A stretch of 64,000 nucleotides of DNA from Pseudogracilibacillus sp037071985 (GCF_037071985.1 NZ_JAXHDF010000005.1:186001-250000); one strand, 5' to 3'; counted from the stretch's first letter, positions 24,506 through 33,665 are shown. A program made the numbers and translations. The notes: generated from the sequence alone by a model not told the origin.

Positions 24506-24987
24506 ACTGATTCCCCACCTTGTCTGCCATCTTTTATGAAATCAATTAACTGATCTAATAAATGAATAAAAGCAAATGTCAATCCGACAGGAACAGATAA
24601 ATAAGGAATCCACATCGGTATCCGCATCGAGCTAGACTTAGTATTAGATAAAGAAAAAATCCAGTCATAGCTAATATAAAGAAGAATCGCCAAGAATATA
24701 AGAATAATAATATGGGTTGCTATGTTCATAATTCTTTTTCTTTCTTCAGACAGCCGTCCTACTAAAAAAGTGATCGAAGCCTGCGTTTTATATTTTAACC
24801 CCAAACTTCCTCCTAAAAATGTCGCCCATGCCATCATAAAAATACTTGCTTCATTAGCCCAATATATGGGGTCATGTAAAAAATATCTATAAATTACATT
24901 TACAAACAAGATTAGTGTAATTGCTATAATCAAAATAATTGATAATATTTTTTCAATTGATTCAATGATATTGCTAATAGCTTTCAT
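24502..24987 (-). CDS. TRAP transporter small membrane subunit DctQ (second set)
   Basis: A 161-residue protein with four membrane segments and the DctQ core ANEASIFMMAWATFLGGSLG near residues 44-63. It pairs with the DctM encoded next through an ATGA overlap. The ATG follows GAGGAGG at about seven bases. It lies 80 bases downstream of the binding-protein gene. Confidence 0.9.
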   Translation of the reverse strand: MKAISNIIESIEKILSIILIIAITLILFVNVIYRYFLHDPIYWANEASIFMMAWATFLGGSLGLKYKTQASITFLVGRLSEERKRIMNIATHIIILIFLAILLYISYDWIFSLSNTKSSSMRIPMWIPYLSVPVGLTFAFIHLLDQLIDFIKDGRQGGESV

Positions 24988-25067
24988 GAATTAACCTCCT
25001 CGTGAGAATAAATGATATGAGGTAATATCTAAAGCAGATAATTACCTCATGACATTAATGTTTTCTA

Positions 25068-26123
25068 TTATTCTCGGAATGTATCTATAAACTCTTCGAT
25101 AAGGGGATCCATAGCCTTATATTTTTCATCAAATTCCTCTTTATAAGAATCGAACAGTGACTCATCCATATCATATAATTCCATTCCACGATCGGTTAGA
25201 ATTCCCATAAATTCATCTTCTTGTCCAGCTCTTTTTGTTGTTGCAAATTCAGAGGCTGCTTTCATGGACTCCACCACAATTTGCTGGTCCTCATCAGACA
25301 TTTTATCAAACAAGTCCTTATTCATAATCATGACCGCCGGCCATACCATATGATTCGTCATGGCTGCATAACCCGTCACTTCGTCAAAGTTTGACGCAAT
25401 AGCAACATCCAAGTCCATCTCCATACCATCAATTAATCCTGTTTGTGCGGACTGGTAAACATCAGGCAAAGAAATAGATTCCGGACTTGCGCCTAACAAG
25501 CGATACCAATCTTCCAAGGCAGGGCTTGGTGTTACCCGTAAAGTTAATCCTTTGATTTCTTCGGGAGACTCAATTTTTTCTGTAAACATCATTGTGCGGT
25601 GCCCAGAGAAAAAGTAATCCAATGCTTTTAATCCGTCGTCTTCAAGTGTTGCTAAAATTTGTTTTGCAATTTCTGTATCCTTTGCTTCATGTGCAGCTTC
25701 ATAAGAATCAAATATAAAAGGAGCAAACCAAGCGCTAAACGCATCAGATTTTGATGTTAAAAACGCATTAGTAATAAATCCAAAATCTAAGGAACCAGTT
25801 TCTAATTGTTGAACCATATCCGCATCACTACCTAATTGACCACCTGGATAAAGTTCTAATGTCATACGACCGCCTGAACGCTCTTCTAGTTCCTCTGCAA
25901 ATTTCTCACCAGCTTCATTGAAAATATGGTCTGGAGGTGCAATATGACCTAATTTAAATTCATACGTTTCGCCATCACTTGCTGCCTCTGTGTTAGCACT
26001 CTCTTCTGCGTCCGCTGTATCACCATCCGAATTACTCTTTTCTGTGTCTCCACCTGAGCATGCCGCTAAGGCTAATCCAGCTATTAAAACGATGAAAAAT
26101 AATAAATTTCTCAATTTCAACAT
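25068..26123 (-). CDS. TRAP transporter substrate-binding lipoprotein DctP (second set)
   Basis: A 351-residue solute-binding protein. I use the ATG at 26123, behind AAGGGGG, because the product then starts MLKLRNLLFFIVLIAGLALA followed by a lipobox Cys and a Ser/Asp/Glu-rich linker. The DctP body begins at FKLGHIAPPDHI (about residue 60) and contains GGQLGSDADMVQQLETGSLD, GLTLRVTPSP with the carboxylate-binding Arg near residue 195, and DGMEMDLDVA. It ends in an acidic helical tail. The Arg suggests an organic-acid ligand. It is the first gene of the dctPQM-permease-kynU operon. Confidence 0.92.
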   Translation of the reverse strand: MLKLRNLLFFIVLIAGLALAACSGGDTEKSNSDGDTADAEESANTEAASDGETYEFKLGHIAPPDHIFNEAGEKFAEELEERSGGRMTLELYPGGQLGSDADMVQQLETGSLDFGFITNAFLTSKSDAFSAWFAPFIFDSYEAAHEAKDTEIAKQILATLEDDGLKALDYFFSGHRTMMFTEKIESPEEIKGLTLRVTPSPALEDWYRLLGASPESISLPDVYQSAQTGLIDGMEMDLDVAIASNFDEVTGYAAMTNHMVWPAVMIMNKDLFDKMSDEDQQIVVESMKAASEFATTKRAGQEDEFMGILTDRGMELYDMDESLFDSYKEEFDEKYKAMDPLIEEFIDTFRE

Positions 26124-26230
26124 ACTATTAATTCCCCCTTCAAAAATAATGTTTATTAATCTTTTAAAAATGACATTTTGCATTGATTTGTTGGCTTGTT
26201 TTCTATTATTCAAGCAACAATATAATAGTT

Positions 26231-26246
26231 ATATTCTTGTGAATAT
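26231..26246. promoter_or_regulatory. palindrome upstream of the second TRAP operon
   Basis: ATATTC (26231-26236) and GAATAT (26241-26246) form an inverted repeat with a four-base centre, about 110 bases before the dctP start. The iclR upstream region has related GAATATATTC and ATTCGTATGAAT palindromes. It is a candidate operator for the kynureninase operon. Confidence 0.4.
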
Positions 26247-26260
26247 TAAGAATTTTTTAG

Positions 26261-27010
26261 TTAATTAACTTCAATATAACCTAATTCACGAGAAACTGCT
26301 TTTCCGGTATTAACAATATTCAATATCATTTGTTTTGTATTTTCGCTTTGCATGTAACTAATTGGTCCAACTAAATTTACTGCGGCTATTGTTTCACCTG
26401 AATATGATTGAATTGGAGCTGCAATTGCGTATGTAGAAGTATCATTTTCATTATTACTAATGGAATATCCTTTTTCTTGAACAATTTCCAGTTCTCGTTT
26501 TAAGGCATTCACTTCAGTTATCGTGTTAGGTCCTTGTTTACTTAATCCGCGTGAGATTGTTTCTTGTAAGTAGGTCCGATTGAAAGCTAATAAAACTTTT
26601 CCTGTACTTGTACTATGTGCAGGTTTTCGATCACCTAAAAACGTTGGAACAAAGTCAGCTTCCTTCGAGGAGATTCTTAAAACAAAAATAACATCACCTT
26701 TATCATACATACCGATATGTGCCGTTCCTCTAAATTGCTCGGTTAAGCCTTTAACTAATGGTAATGCTTTATTATAAATATCGTATTGAAACATTACTCC
26801 GTTATTCCAATCTATAATTTTCCATCCAAGTCTGTACTTTCTACTCCCATCTCGCATTAACACACCTTTGTTACATAATGTTTTAATTAGATGATGGGTC
26901 GTACTTCTACTTAAATTTAACTTTTCAGCAATTTCGGCATTACCCAAAACTGGTTCATCGATTGTAAAGCAACTCAAAATATCACAAGCCCTTTTAACCG
27001 ATCCAATCAT
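26261..27010 (-). CDS. IclR-family transcription regulator
   Basis: A 249-residue regulator with an N-terminal winged helix-turn-helix (about 1-65: VLGNAEIAEKLNLSRSTTHHLIKTL) and a C-terminal effector-binding GAF-like domain (about 75-247, with AAPIQSYSGETIAAVNLVGP near 195). IclR proteins act as dimers or tetramers and often control aromatic-acid catabolism, as repressors or activators. The gene stops about 137 bases before the dctP start of the kynureninase operon. The ATG follows AAGGGGGGA. Likely targets are this operon, its own promoter and the anthranilate cluster, based on shared palindromes. Confidence 0.9.
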   Translation of the reverse strand: MIGSVKRACDILSCFTIDEPVLGNAEIAEKLNLSRSTTHHLIKTLCNKGVLMRDGSRKYRLGWKIIDWNNGVMFQYDIYNKALPLVKGLTEQFRGTAHIGMYDKGDVIFVLRISSKEADFVPTFLGDRKPAHSTSTGKVLLAFNRTYLQETISRGLSKQGPNTITEVNALKRELEIVQEKGYSISNNENDTSTYAIAAPIQSYSGETIAAVNLVGPISYMQSENTKQMILNIVNTGKAVSRELGYIEVN

Positions 27011-27052
27011 TCAAACTATCCCCCCTTATAGTTGAACAAAAATTAATACTTA

Positions 27053-27086
27053 TTCGTATGAATATATTCACTTATCAATACGAATC
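27053..27086. promoter_or_regulatory. paired palindromes in the iclR leader
   Basis: ATTCGTAT (27053-27060) and ATACGAAT (27079-27086) are a perfect 8-bp inverted repeat 18 bases apart. Inside it GAATATATTC (27061-27070) is itself palindromic. They lie 43-76 bases before the iclR start codon and could be an autoregulatory site. Confidence 0.45.
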
Positions 27087-27149
27087 CTAGTTTTTATCAC
27101 CCCCTTAGTAAGCGCATACATTTCATGCTAATATAGATATTGTTTACTA

Positions 27150-27201
27150 ACTATATCTAATATTTATACTTTAAGCAAACCCCTAATTTAAGATAGTGAA
27201 A
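27150..27201 (-). promoter_or_regulatory. iclR promoter with upstream half-palindrome
   Basis: On the minus strand TTGCTT (27173-27178) and TATAGT (27150-27155) are 17 bases apart. TTTCACTATCTTAAA (27187-27201) ends 8 bases before the -35 box, the same position as the palindromes at 18196 and 15225, with the TTTCA half conserved. Confidence 0.5.
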
Positions 27202-27211
27202 CTTTTGTATT

Positions 27212-28465
27212 TTAATCTAATTTATGTATTTTAGTGCCACCATTTGATTTTAATGTGATTGACAAAGAGATGATTGACAATACCATTAAAAATGTAACAA
27301 ATAACCAGCTGATTGTATATTCTCCAGTTTGATCAATGATGGAACCAAATATTGGCGGAAAGAAAATCACACCCCATGAACCGAATGTTATACTGAAGCC
27401 TGTTGCTAAACCAGAAACTGATGGATGGACTATTTCAGTCGTTGCATTCATCCAAACCCCATTAAACCCTGATGTTCCAAAACCAAAGATAAATACAATG
27501 AAAGCTATATTATAAAAAGAGGTTCCATGAGGTAAAAGAGCAATAATTAAAGATATCATTGCTACAAGAATTGAAATAAGTAATAAAACGATTATTCGTT
27601 TCCCACGGAATAAATGATCACTAATTATTCCCCAACTAACTCTTCCTAAAGATCCGCCAAGCTCAGCTATCACTAACAATACCCCAGACAATAGTAGACT
27701 GATTCCAATTTTTTCATGAGCAAATAAAATGATAAAGGTGTTTAAAATCATTTGGCTTCCACTTAAAAGCATCGCACTAAAGGTAATAAGTATAAGTCCT
27801 TTATGTTTTAACATTTGTATAATGTTCTTGAAGTCTATTTTTCGTGAAGTGGGTTTTGTTTGGTTAGTATTGCGCACATAACCTATACTTCTCGGTTCAC
27901 TGTACATAGAGCAAATTAAAACACCTACAACAAGGAGAATTAATGCAGCTGTAAAAGTAGCGGACTGCCACCCCAAACTTTTGGCTATAGGTAAAAGGAT
28001 TATAGTCGCAAGAGCTGAACCCAATGTTACACCCATTTGTTTTAATCCCATTGCAGTTCCTCTCGTTTTTACTGAAAACCAAAGTAAAATTCCACGATTT
28101 GTTGCTGGATGAGAAGCCCCATAAGCAAACCCTGCAATTGAAATCAGAAATAATAAAAGAATAAATGATGTTGAAATAGAAATAATTAGGAAGCTGCACC
28201 CAAGTAGCAGGACAATAAAAAAAATCATTTTTCGTGATCCAATTTTATCTGTTAAGAGACCTGCTGGAATTGATATTAACGATTGTCCCAGAAATAAAGC
28301 CGCAGGAAACATTCCAATTTGTGACTTTGTTAATTGTAAATCGTCACCGATAATTATACCGAGTGGCGCTAAACTCCTAGCCACTAATGCAATGAGAAGT
28401 TGGATAGCAAACAACCAACCTAGCATTTTCCAAGAGATGTATTTTGAGTATTCAATATTTTTCAT
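27212..28465 (-). CDS. MFS transporter
   Basis: A 417-residue major facilitator protein with 12 membrane segments. The loop 2-3 motif is seen as AGLLTDKIGSRKMIFF near residue 62, and the sixth-seventh loop is short. It resembles the nitrate/sugar-acid/ACS-like uptake branches (GYARSLAPLG-like start, NRGILLWFS, MGLKQMGVTLG) but the substrate cannot be assigned. It stands 201 bases upstream of iclR on the same strand, with its own upstream region. Next to IclR it may import an organic acid of the same pathway. The ATG has only a weak AAGAAG site. Confidence 0.85.
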   Translation of the reverse strand: MKNIEYSKYISWKMLGWLFAIQLLIALVARSLAPLGIIIGDDLQLTKSQIGMFPAALFLGQSLISIPAGLLTDKIGSRKMIFFIVLLLGCSFLIISISTSFILLLFLISIAGFAYGASHPATNRGILLWFSVKTRGTAMGLKQMGVTLGSALATIILLPIAKSLGWQSATFTAALILLVVGVLICSMYSEPRSIGYVRNTNQTKPTSRKIDFKNIIQMLKHKGLILITFSAMLLSGSQMILNTFIILFAHEKIGISLLLSGVLLVIAELGGSLGRVSWGIISDHLFRGKRIIVLLLISILVAMISLIIALLPHGTSFYNIAFIVFIFGFGTSGFNGVWMNATTEIVHPSVSGLATGFSITFGSWGVIFFPPIFGSIIDQTGEYTISWLFVTFLMVLSIISLSITLKSNGGTKIHKLD

Positions 28466-28636
28466 TCATCATTCTTCTTTTCATAATTTTAATCTTGTCT
28501 TTGGATATGATACCATATATATCTTTGGAAGAACTTTAAAAGTTTAACATAATGAAATAACATTTTTTTAGAGTTGATACCTAACTTACAAATGTAAACA
28601 AGTCTATGAATATCATGACAAAGTCAATTCTAAATA

Positions 28637-28680
28637 AAAAAGAGTTAAGGAAAAATATTTATTTCTCCTCAACTCTTTTA
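28637..28680 (-). terminator. intrinsic terminator of pheST
   Basis: AAAAGAGTTaAGGA pairs with TCCTcAACTCTTTT around a 13-base loop, with a T-run on the minus strand. The remaining 28466-28636 holds the MFS promoter region, including a TTTCATTATGTTAAA string at 28543-28557 like the one upstream of iclR. Confidence 0.9.
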
Positions 28681-28700
28681 TAATAGGGTCATATTTATTT

Positions 28701-31127
28701 TTACGACCTCACATACGCTCCAAATTTCTCACTTACCGCTTCAACTATCGCCTTAAACGATGCATCCACTTCTTCATCTGTTAATGTTTTTTCGGGATCT
28801 TGATAATGGACATTGTATGCAATGGATTTTTCATTATCTCCTACGTTATCTCCTCTGTATACATCAAAGGCTTCCACATGTTTTACAAGCGGAGCGCCGA
28901 TCCGTTCAATTTCTTCTTCAATATCCCCTGCCATTACTTTTTCGTCTACGACAAATGCAATATCACGTAAGATAGATGGATATTTAGGTACTACTTCATA
29001 CGTAAGTTCTGGACGTTCTGTTTGTAAAATATATTCCATATTGACATCAAACACATACGTTTCTTTTAAATCTTGTCTTTTTGTAATATTCGGGTGTACT
29101 TGACCAAGGTATCCAATTTGCTTACCGTCTGCATGAACGGTAGCACATCTTCCCGGATGCATATCTTTTACAACAGCTTGTTTAAATGTCACATCCATAT
29201 TCAAGTAGCGGAATAATTCTTCTACAATTCCTTTTACAACATAAAAGTCAACAGGTTTTACTTCTTGTTGCCATTTATGGTCTACCCAAGTACCGGTAAT
29301 TGCTCCGGATAAACGGAGTTGTTCCTTAGGTTGTTTCGTTACCTTTTCTTCATCGGATAGAAATATAGAACCAACTTCGTATAGCGCAATATCCGCTTGC
29401 TTTCTAGCGACATTATACGTGAGGCGATTTAATAATTCAGGCAATAAACTTAATCTCAAGTACTGATGATCTTCACTCATCGGCATCGCTAGTTTAACTG
29501 GTTGCAAATTATTCGAGAGGTCCGGACTTATTAACTCACGGACTCGCTCTTCATCTGTTAAAGAATAAGTAATTGCTTCAGATAAACCAACACTTTGCAT
29601 ATAATTTTTAACATCTCGTTTTAATTGCTGCTGTTTTGTTAATCCACCCGGTTTTGAAGCATTTGCAGGCAAGGTGTAAGGCAATAAGTCATATCCGTAT
29701 ATGCGTGCGACCTCTTCCAGCATATCTTCAAAAATGGTGATATCTCCACGACGTGTTGGTATAGAAACGGTAAAATCATCGGCATTTCGTTCGAAAGTAA
29801 ACCGCAACTTCGTTAATATCTCTTCGATTTCTTCATTTGAAATTTCTGTACCCAATCGCTTATTTACTTCTTGAGAATTCATTTGAATTGTTTTTTCACT
29901 GCGATCTAACTGATCAAACTCAGCTATACCTTCAACTACTTTACCGTCTGCATATTTTTCCAATAATTCACATGCTCGAAGTCCTGCTTCTCGTACTTGA
30001 TTTGGATCCACACCTTTTTCAAAACGAGTACTAGCTTCACTACGAAGTCCAGTATCTTTTACCGCTTTTCTTACTGTTTGCGAATCAAAATAAGCTGCTT
30101 CCAGTAAAATAGTACGAGTCTCATCATTTACTTCTGTATTCGCTCCACCCATTACACCTGCAATTGCAACACCTTTATCGCCATTTGTAATTAGCAAATG
30201 CTCCTCAGATAAAACTCTAGTCTGATCATCTAATGTAACAATCTCTTCTTTTTCATTTGCACGGCGTACAAGGATTTCCTTTGAATCAAGTAAATCGTAA
30301 TCAAATGCATGAAGCGGCTGGCCGTATTCGAGTAAAATATAGTTTGTAATATCAACGACATTATTAATCGGACGAATACCAGCCGCAAGTAAATAGTTTT
30401 GCATCCATAATGGTGCTGGTTTAATTTGTACATCTTTAATAATAAATGCTCCATAATATGGGCACAGTTCTTGATCTTCAACAGAAACCTTTACATAGTC
30501 AGCAACTGATTCATCGATCGTATTTATTTTAGGCTCAGGTAAATTAATTTTCTCATCTACTATTGCAGCTACTTCATACGCTACACCTAACATACTTAAT
30601 GCATCTGCACGATTTGGCGTTAAGTCAAATTCCAATACGGCATCATCTAAGTTAAGCAATGCATCAACAGACTCACCTACAACGGAATCTTCTGGTAATA
30701 CGACAATTCCTTCTGCAAAAGATGGATTAATAAATCTTTCTCCAACACTTAATTCCTGAAGAGAACAGATCATCCCATTCGATTCAATTCCTCTAAGCTT
30801 TACTTTTTTAATTTTAAAGTTCCCTGGTAAAACTGCACCAGGTTTTGCGACAACGACCTTTTGACCTTGTGCTACGTTCGCAGCACCACAAATAATTTGT
30901 AATATTTCATCGCCAACATCAACTTGACAAAGTTTTAATTTATCTGCATTTGGGTGTTGTTCACATTCTTTTACATAACCTACGACAATATTTTCACTTT
31001 TTTCATTAATGATGTATTCTATTCCGTCAACTTCAATTCCCGATTTTGTAATTAGTTCTCCCAACTGTTCTGGAGCTAACGAACCAAAGTCAACATAATT
31101 TTTTAACCAATTTAAAGATACGAGCAT
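28701..31127 (-). CDS. pheT: phenylalanine--tRNA ligase beta subunit
   Basis: An 808-residue protein of the bacterial PheT length. In order it has the tRNA-binding EMAP-like domain (about 40-150: GYVKECEQHPNADKLKLCQVD), the B3/B4 editing domain (about 210-385), the B5 domain (about 405-480) and the synthetase-like core with the C-terminal FDX anticodon-binding domain (about 715-808, KYPSILRDIAFVVDE). It forms the alpha2-beta2 enzyme with PheS, charges tRNA-Phe and hydrolyses Tyr-tRNA-Phe. It is 15 bases downstream of pheS, with an AAAGGAGGAG site. Confidence 0.98.
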   Translation of the reverse strand: MLVSLNWLKNYVDFGSLAPEQLGELITKSGIEVDGIEYIINEKSENIVVGYVKECEQHPNADKLKLCQVDVGDEILQIICGAANVAQGQKVVVAKPGAVLPGNFKIKKVKLRGIESNGMICSLQELSVGERFINPSFAEGIVVLPEDSVVGESVDALLNLDDAVLEFDLTPNRADALSMLGVAYEVAAIVDEKINLPEPKINTIDESVADYVKVSVEDQELCPYYGAFIIKDVQIKPAPLWMQNYLLAAGIRPINNVVDITNYILLEYGQPLHAFDYDLLDSKEILVRRANEKEEIVTLDDQTRVLSEEHLLITNGDKGVAIAGVMGGANTEVNDETRTILLEAAYFDSQTVRKAVKDTGLRSEASTRFEKGVDPNQVREAGLRACELLEKYADGKVVEGIAEFDQLDRSEKTIQMNSQEVNKRLGTEISNEEIEEILTKLRFTFERNADDFTVSIPTRRGDITIFEDMLEEVARIYGYDLLPYTLPANASKPGGLTKQQQLKRDVKNYMQSVGLSEAITYSLTDEERVRELISPDLSNNLQPVKLAMPMSEDHQYLRLSLLPELLNRLTYNVARKQADIALYEVGSIFLSDEEKVTKQPKEQLRLSGAITGTWVDHKWQQEVKPVDFYVVKGIVEELFRYLNMDVTFKQAVVKDMHPGRCATVHADGKQIGYLGQVHPNITKRQDLKETYVFDVNMEYILQTERPELTYEVVPKYPSILRDIAFVVDEKVMAGDIEEEIERIGAPLVKHVEAFDVYRGDNVGDNEKSIAYNVHYQDPEKTLTDEEVDASFKAIVEAVSEKFGAYVRS

Positions 31128-31142
31128 TTGTAACTCCTCCTT

Positions 31143-32177
31143 TTACGCTTCATGAAATTGTTTTAAAAACCGAACGTCGTCTGTATAAAAGCGACGAATA
31201 TCATCAATTCCATACTTTAACATTGCGATTCGATCTGGTCCCATTCCAAATGCGAATCCTTTATAAACTTTCGGATCATACCCAGCCATTTCAAGTACTT
31301 TTGGATGCACCATTCCTGCACCTAAAATTTCAATCCACCCAGTTTGTTTACAGACCGAGCAACCTTTTCCTGAACAAACTTTACATGAAATGTCCATTTC
31401 AACAGATGGTTCTGTAAACGGGAAGAAACTTGGACGAAGTCTGATTTCACGATCTTCTCCAAACATCTTTTTCGCAAATAAATTTAACGTTCCTTTCAAA
31501 TCACTCATGCGAACATTTTTATCTACATACAATCCTTCTATTTGTGTGAACTGATGGGAATGTGTAGCGTCATCATTGTCACGGCGATATACTTTTCCAG
31601 GACAGATCATTCTAATTGGCTCATTACCATCTAGGGAGCGCATTGTTCTCGCTTGGACTGGCGAAGTGTGAGTTCGAAGTAATAATTCATTCGTGATATA
31701 AAATGAATCTTGCATATCTCTCGCTGGATGTCCTTTAGGTAAATTTAGCGCCTCGAAATTGAAATAATCAGTTTCCACTTCCGGACCTTCCCTAACCTCA
31801 TATCCAAGTCCAATAAATAAATCTTCAATTTCTTCAATAATCGAAGTTAAAATATGTTTTCCCCCAAAGTTTACGGGACGACCTGGTAACGTAACATCAA
31901 TTGTTTCTTTCAAAAGTTGTTTTTCTAATTCCTCTTGTTCAAGCTTTTCCTTTTTCTCATCAATTGTAGCTTGAATTGTTGTTCTAACCTTGTTGGCTAA
32001 TTCACCAATAATTGGTCTTTCTTCTTTTGAAAGCTTACCCATACCTCGTAAAACTTCTGTAATCGACCCTTTTCTCCCTAAATAAGCCACTTGAATTTCC
32101 TGAATATCTTTTAACGTGCTTGATTCATTTAGCTTTTCAATTGCTTCCTTCTCAAGCGAATGTAGTTGTTCTTTCAT
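31143..32177 (-). CDS. pheS: phenylalanine--tRNA ligase alpha subunit
   Basis: A 344-residue class II synthetase subunit, counted from the ATG at 32177 behind GAAGGAGGG; this gives the usual PheS length. An N-terminal coiled-coil arm (about 1-85) binds tRNA. The catalytic core shows motif 2 (ICPGKVYRRDNDDATHSHQF) and motif 3 (AFGMGPDRIAMLKYGIDDIR). A CSGKGCSVCKQTGW cysteine segment is present. It catalyses Phe activation with PheT. Its expression is set by the T-box leader upstream. Confidence 0.98.
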   Translation of the reverse strand: MKEQLHSLEKEAIEKLNESSTLKDIQEIQVAYLGRKGSITEVLRGMGKLSKEERPIIGELANKVRTTIQATIDEKKEKLEQEELEKQLLKETIDVTLPGRPVNFGGKHILTSIIEEIEDLFIGLGYEVREGPEVETDYFNFEALNLPKGHPARDMQDSFYITNELLLRTHTSPVQARTMRSLDGNEPIRMICPGKVYRRDNDDATHSHQFTQIEGLYVDKNVRMSDLKGTLNLFAKKMFGEDREIRLRPSFFPFTEPSVEMDISCKVCSGKGCSVCKQTGWIEILGAGMVHPKVLEMAGYDPKVYKGFAFGMGPDRIAMLKYGIDDIRRFYTDDVRFLKQFHEA

Positions 32178-32309
32178 AAGAATACCCTCCTTCATAATAA
32201 TTCCTAAATGCTTACATAAGATGTGCATATCTACACGGAACACTTTTCAACCTACGTTGAGACGGTTTATAGAGCTAACATAAGCTAACAAACCGCAATT
32301 TGGGTAGAT

Positions 32310-32566
32310 TAATGGAAAAAATAAAAACCCCTCCCTAAAAAAGGGACGAGGTTTAGTGATCGCGGTACCACCCTTGTTGATACGTTTAGTATCCAACTTA
32401 GATTTGATAATGGATATGAATCCAGAACACGATTAAGTGTCAGCTCTGTCGAGTGAATCATAACAATTTGAACAATAGAAATGTTTCCAGTCAAGACATT
32501 TCATCCCTTGATTGTCCTTTACATCTTGTTACTTTGCTCCGTCAACGCTTTTTTCATATGAAACTA
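32310..32566 (-). ncRNA. T-box leader of pheST
   Basis: The minus strand carries the T-box core AGGGTGGTACCGCG (32361-32374). It is followed by a terminator hairpin (AACCTCGTCCC with GGGAGGGG) and a T-rich tract at about 32315-32327. A long stem I precedes it, with an AGTA/GA-type region near its base. A TTC triplet at 32455-32457 (read on the minus strand) is the likely Phe specifier. Uncharged tRNA-Phe would favour antitermination. Extent is approximate. Confidence 0.93.
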
Positions 32567-32572
32567 CAAATT

Positions 32573-32601
32573 AGTATAGCTAAGGCAAATTAAATATGCA
32601 A
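32573..32601 (-). promoter_or_regulatory. pheST promoter
   Basis: TTGCAT (32596-32601) and TATACT (32573-32578) are 17 bases apart on the minus strand, just before the T-box leader and abutting the stop codon of the upstream methyltransferase gene. Confidence 0.7.
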
Positions 32602-33351
32602 CTAATTTATCATTTTATACATTAGTATACCAGTGGCAACACTCACATTTAATGATTCAGCTTTTCCGTAAATAGGGATTTTTATTATCTTATCAGCCAT
32701 TTGTAAGATTTCTTCTGATATACCTGCACCTTCATTTCCTACAATTAGCGCTACTTTTCCCTCTATCTTGGCTTCCTTGTAGTTCATGGCATTTCTAAGT
32801 GCACTTGCCCATATCGTATAGTTTTCTTGTTTTAAACGTGTAATAGTCTCATCTAATGATGCCTGAACAATCGGAATGTGAAAAATAGATCCTTGTGAAG
32901 CACGAACGACTTTATCATTATAAACATCCACTGTTCCAGTCCCTAAAACAATTTGTGAGAATCCAGCTGCATCTGCTGTTCTAATCATTGTACCCAAATT
33001 CCCTGGATCTTGAACCGCATCTACGAGTAAAATAAAGTTTTCAATCTGTACTTCGAAGGATTGCATACCGACAATGGCAGCAATTCCTTGAGGAGATTCT
33101 GTTTGTGTTATTTCTCTGAATACGCGTTTATCAACAAATACAATCCCATCATCAGACATCCAGTCAGGAGGTTGTACCCCTTCTTGAACAATGATAGTTT
33201 CGATTTCCCATCCACTATTAAATGCTTCTTCAATTAAATGAAACCCTTCAATCAAAAATTGTTTCATTTTCATTCGGAATTTTCGCTTATGTAATTTTCG
33301 CCAATTTTTCACTTGTTCATTTTGTATCGATGTAATCAACTTTTTATCCAT
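32602..33351 (-). CDS. SpoU/TrmH-family rRNA (or tRNA) 2'-O-methyltransferase
   Basis: A 249-residue enzyme equal to Bacillus YsgA. The N-terminal substrate-binding part starts KLITSIQNEQVKNWRKLHKRK and holds FLIEGFHLIEEA. The knotted SPOUT domain has the three motifs NLGTMIRTADAAG (about residue 115), ALIVGNEGAGIS (about 203) and IPIYGKAESLNVSVATGI near the C-terminus, with the methyl donor-binding knot. It methylates a ribose in structured RNA using SAM; the target is not known. The ATG at 33351 agrees with family length, although the ribosome binding site is weak. It lies before pheST as in Bacillus. Confidence 0.9.
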   Translation of the reverse strand: MDKKLITSIQNEQVKNWRKLHKRKFRMKMKQFLIEGFHLIEEAFNSGWEIETIIVQEGVQPPDWMSDDGIVFVDKRVFREITQTESPQGIAAIVGMQSFEVQIENFILLVDAVQDPGNLGTMIRTADAAGFSQIVLGTGTVDVYNDKVVRASQGSIFHIPIVQASLDETITRLKQENYTIWASALRNAMNYKEAKIEGKVALIVGNEGAGISEEILQMADKIIKIPIYGKAESLNVSVATGILMYKMIN

Positions 33352-33372
33352 CCTATTTTTAAGGTTAATCCT

Positions 33373-33402
33373 ATCATACATATTTAAAATAAGAACGGTC
33401 AA
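33373..33402 (-). promoter_or_regulatory. promoter of the RNA methyltransferase gene
   Basis: TTGACC (33397-33402) and TATGAT (33373-33378) are 18 bases apart on the minus strand. The start point would be close to the ATG at 33351, supporting that start over longer versions of the frame. Confidence 0.6.
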
Positions 33403-33446
33403 ACTAAAAGCAATATGAGGTATTTTAAATTAAGGAGGATAATTAA

Positions 33447-33665
33447 ATGGATCTCGATTTACGACAAGCAATTTTGCACAATATTAAACAAAATTCCAAA
33501 GATCAATTAGAATCTACAATTGTGGATGCAATACAAGACGGCGAAGAAAAGCTTCTCCCTGGATTAGGAGTATTATTTGAACTTATTTGGAAACAATCAG
33601 ATGAACAAGAAAAGCTTGAAATGTTAGAAGCATTGGAAAAAGGCGTTAAAGAAGCTTCAAAATAA
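33447..33665 (+). CDS. sspI: small acid-soluble spore protein I
   Basis: A 72-residue protein matching SspI throughout: MDLDLRQAILHNIKQNSKDQ, then LESTIVDAIQDGEEKLLPGLGVLFE and a charged tail. SspI is a minor small spore protein made in the forespore. Its presence and its position next to the ysgA-type methyltransferase match Bacillus and show that the organism is an endospore former. The ATG follows AAGGAGG at nine bases. A forespore sigma-G promoter was not clear to me. Confidence 0.95.
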   Translation: MDLDLRQAILHNIKQNSKDQLESTIVDAIQDGEEKLLPGLGVLFELIWKQSDEQEKLEMLEALEKGVKEASK

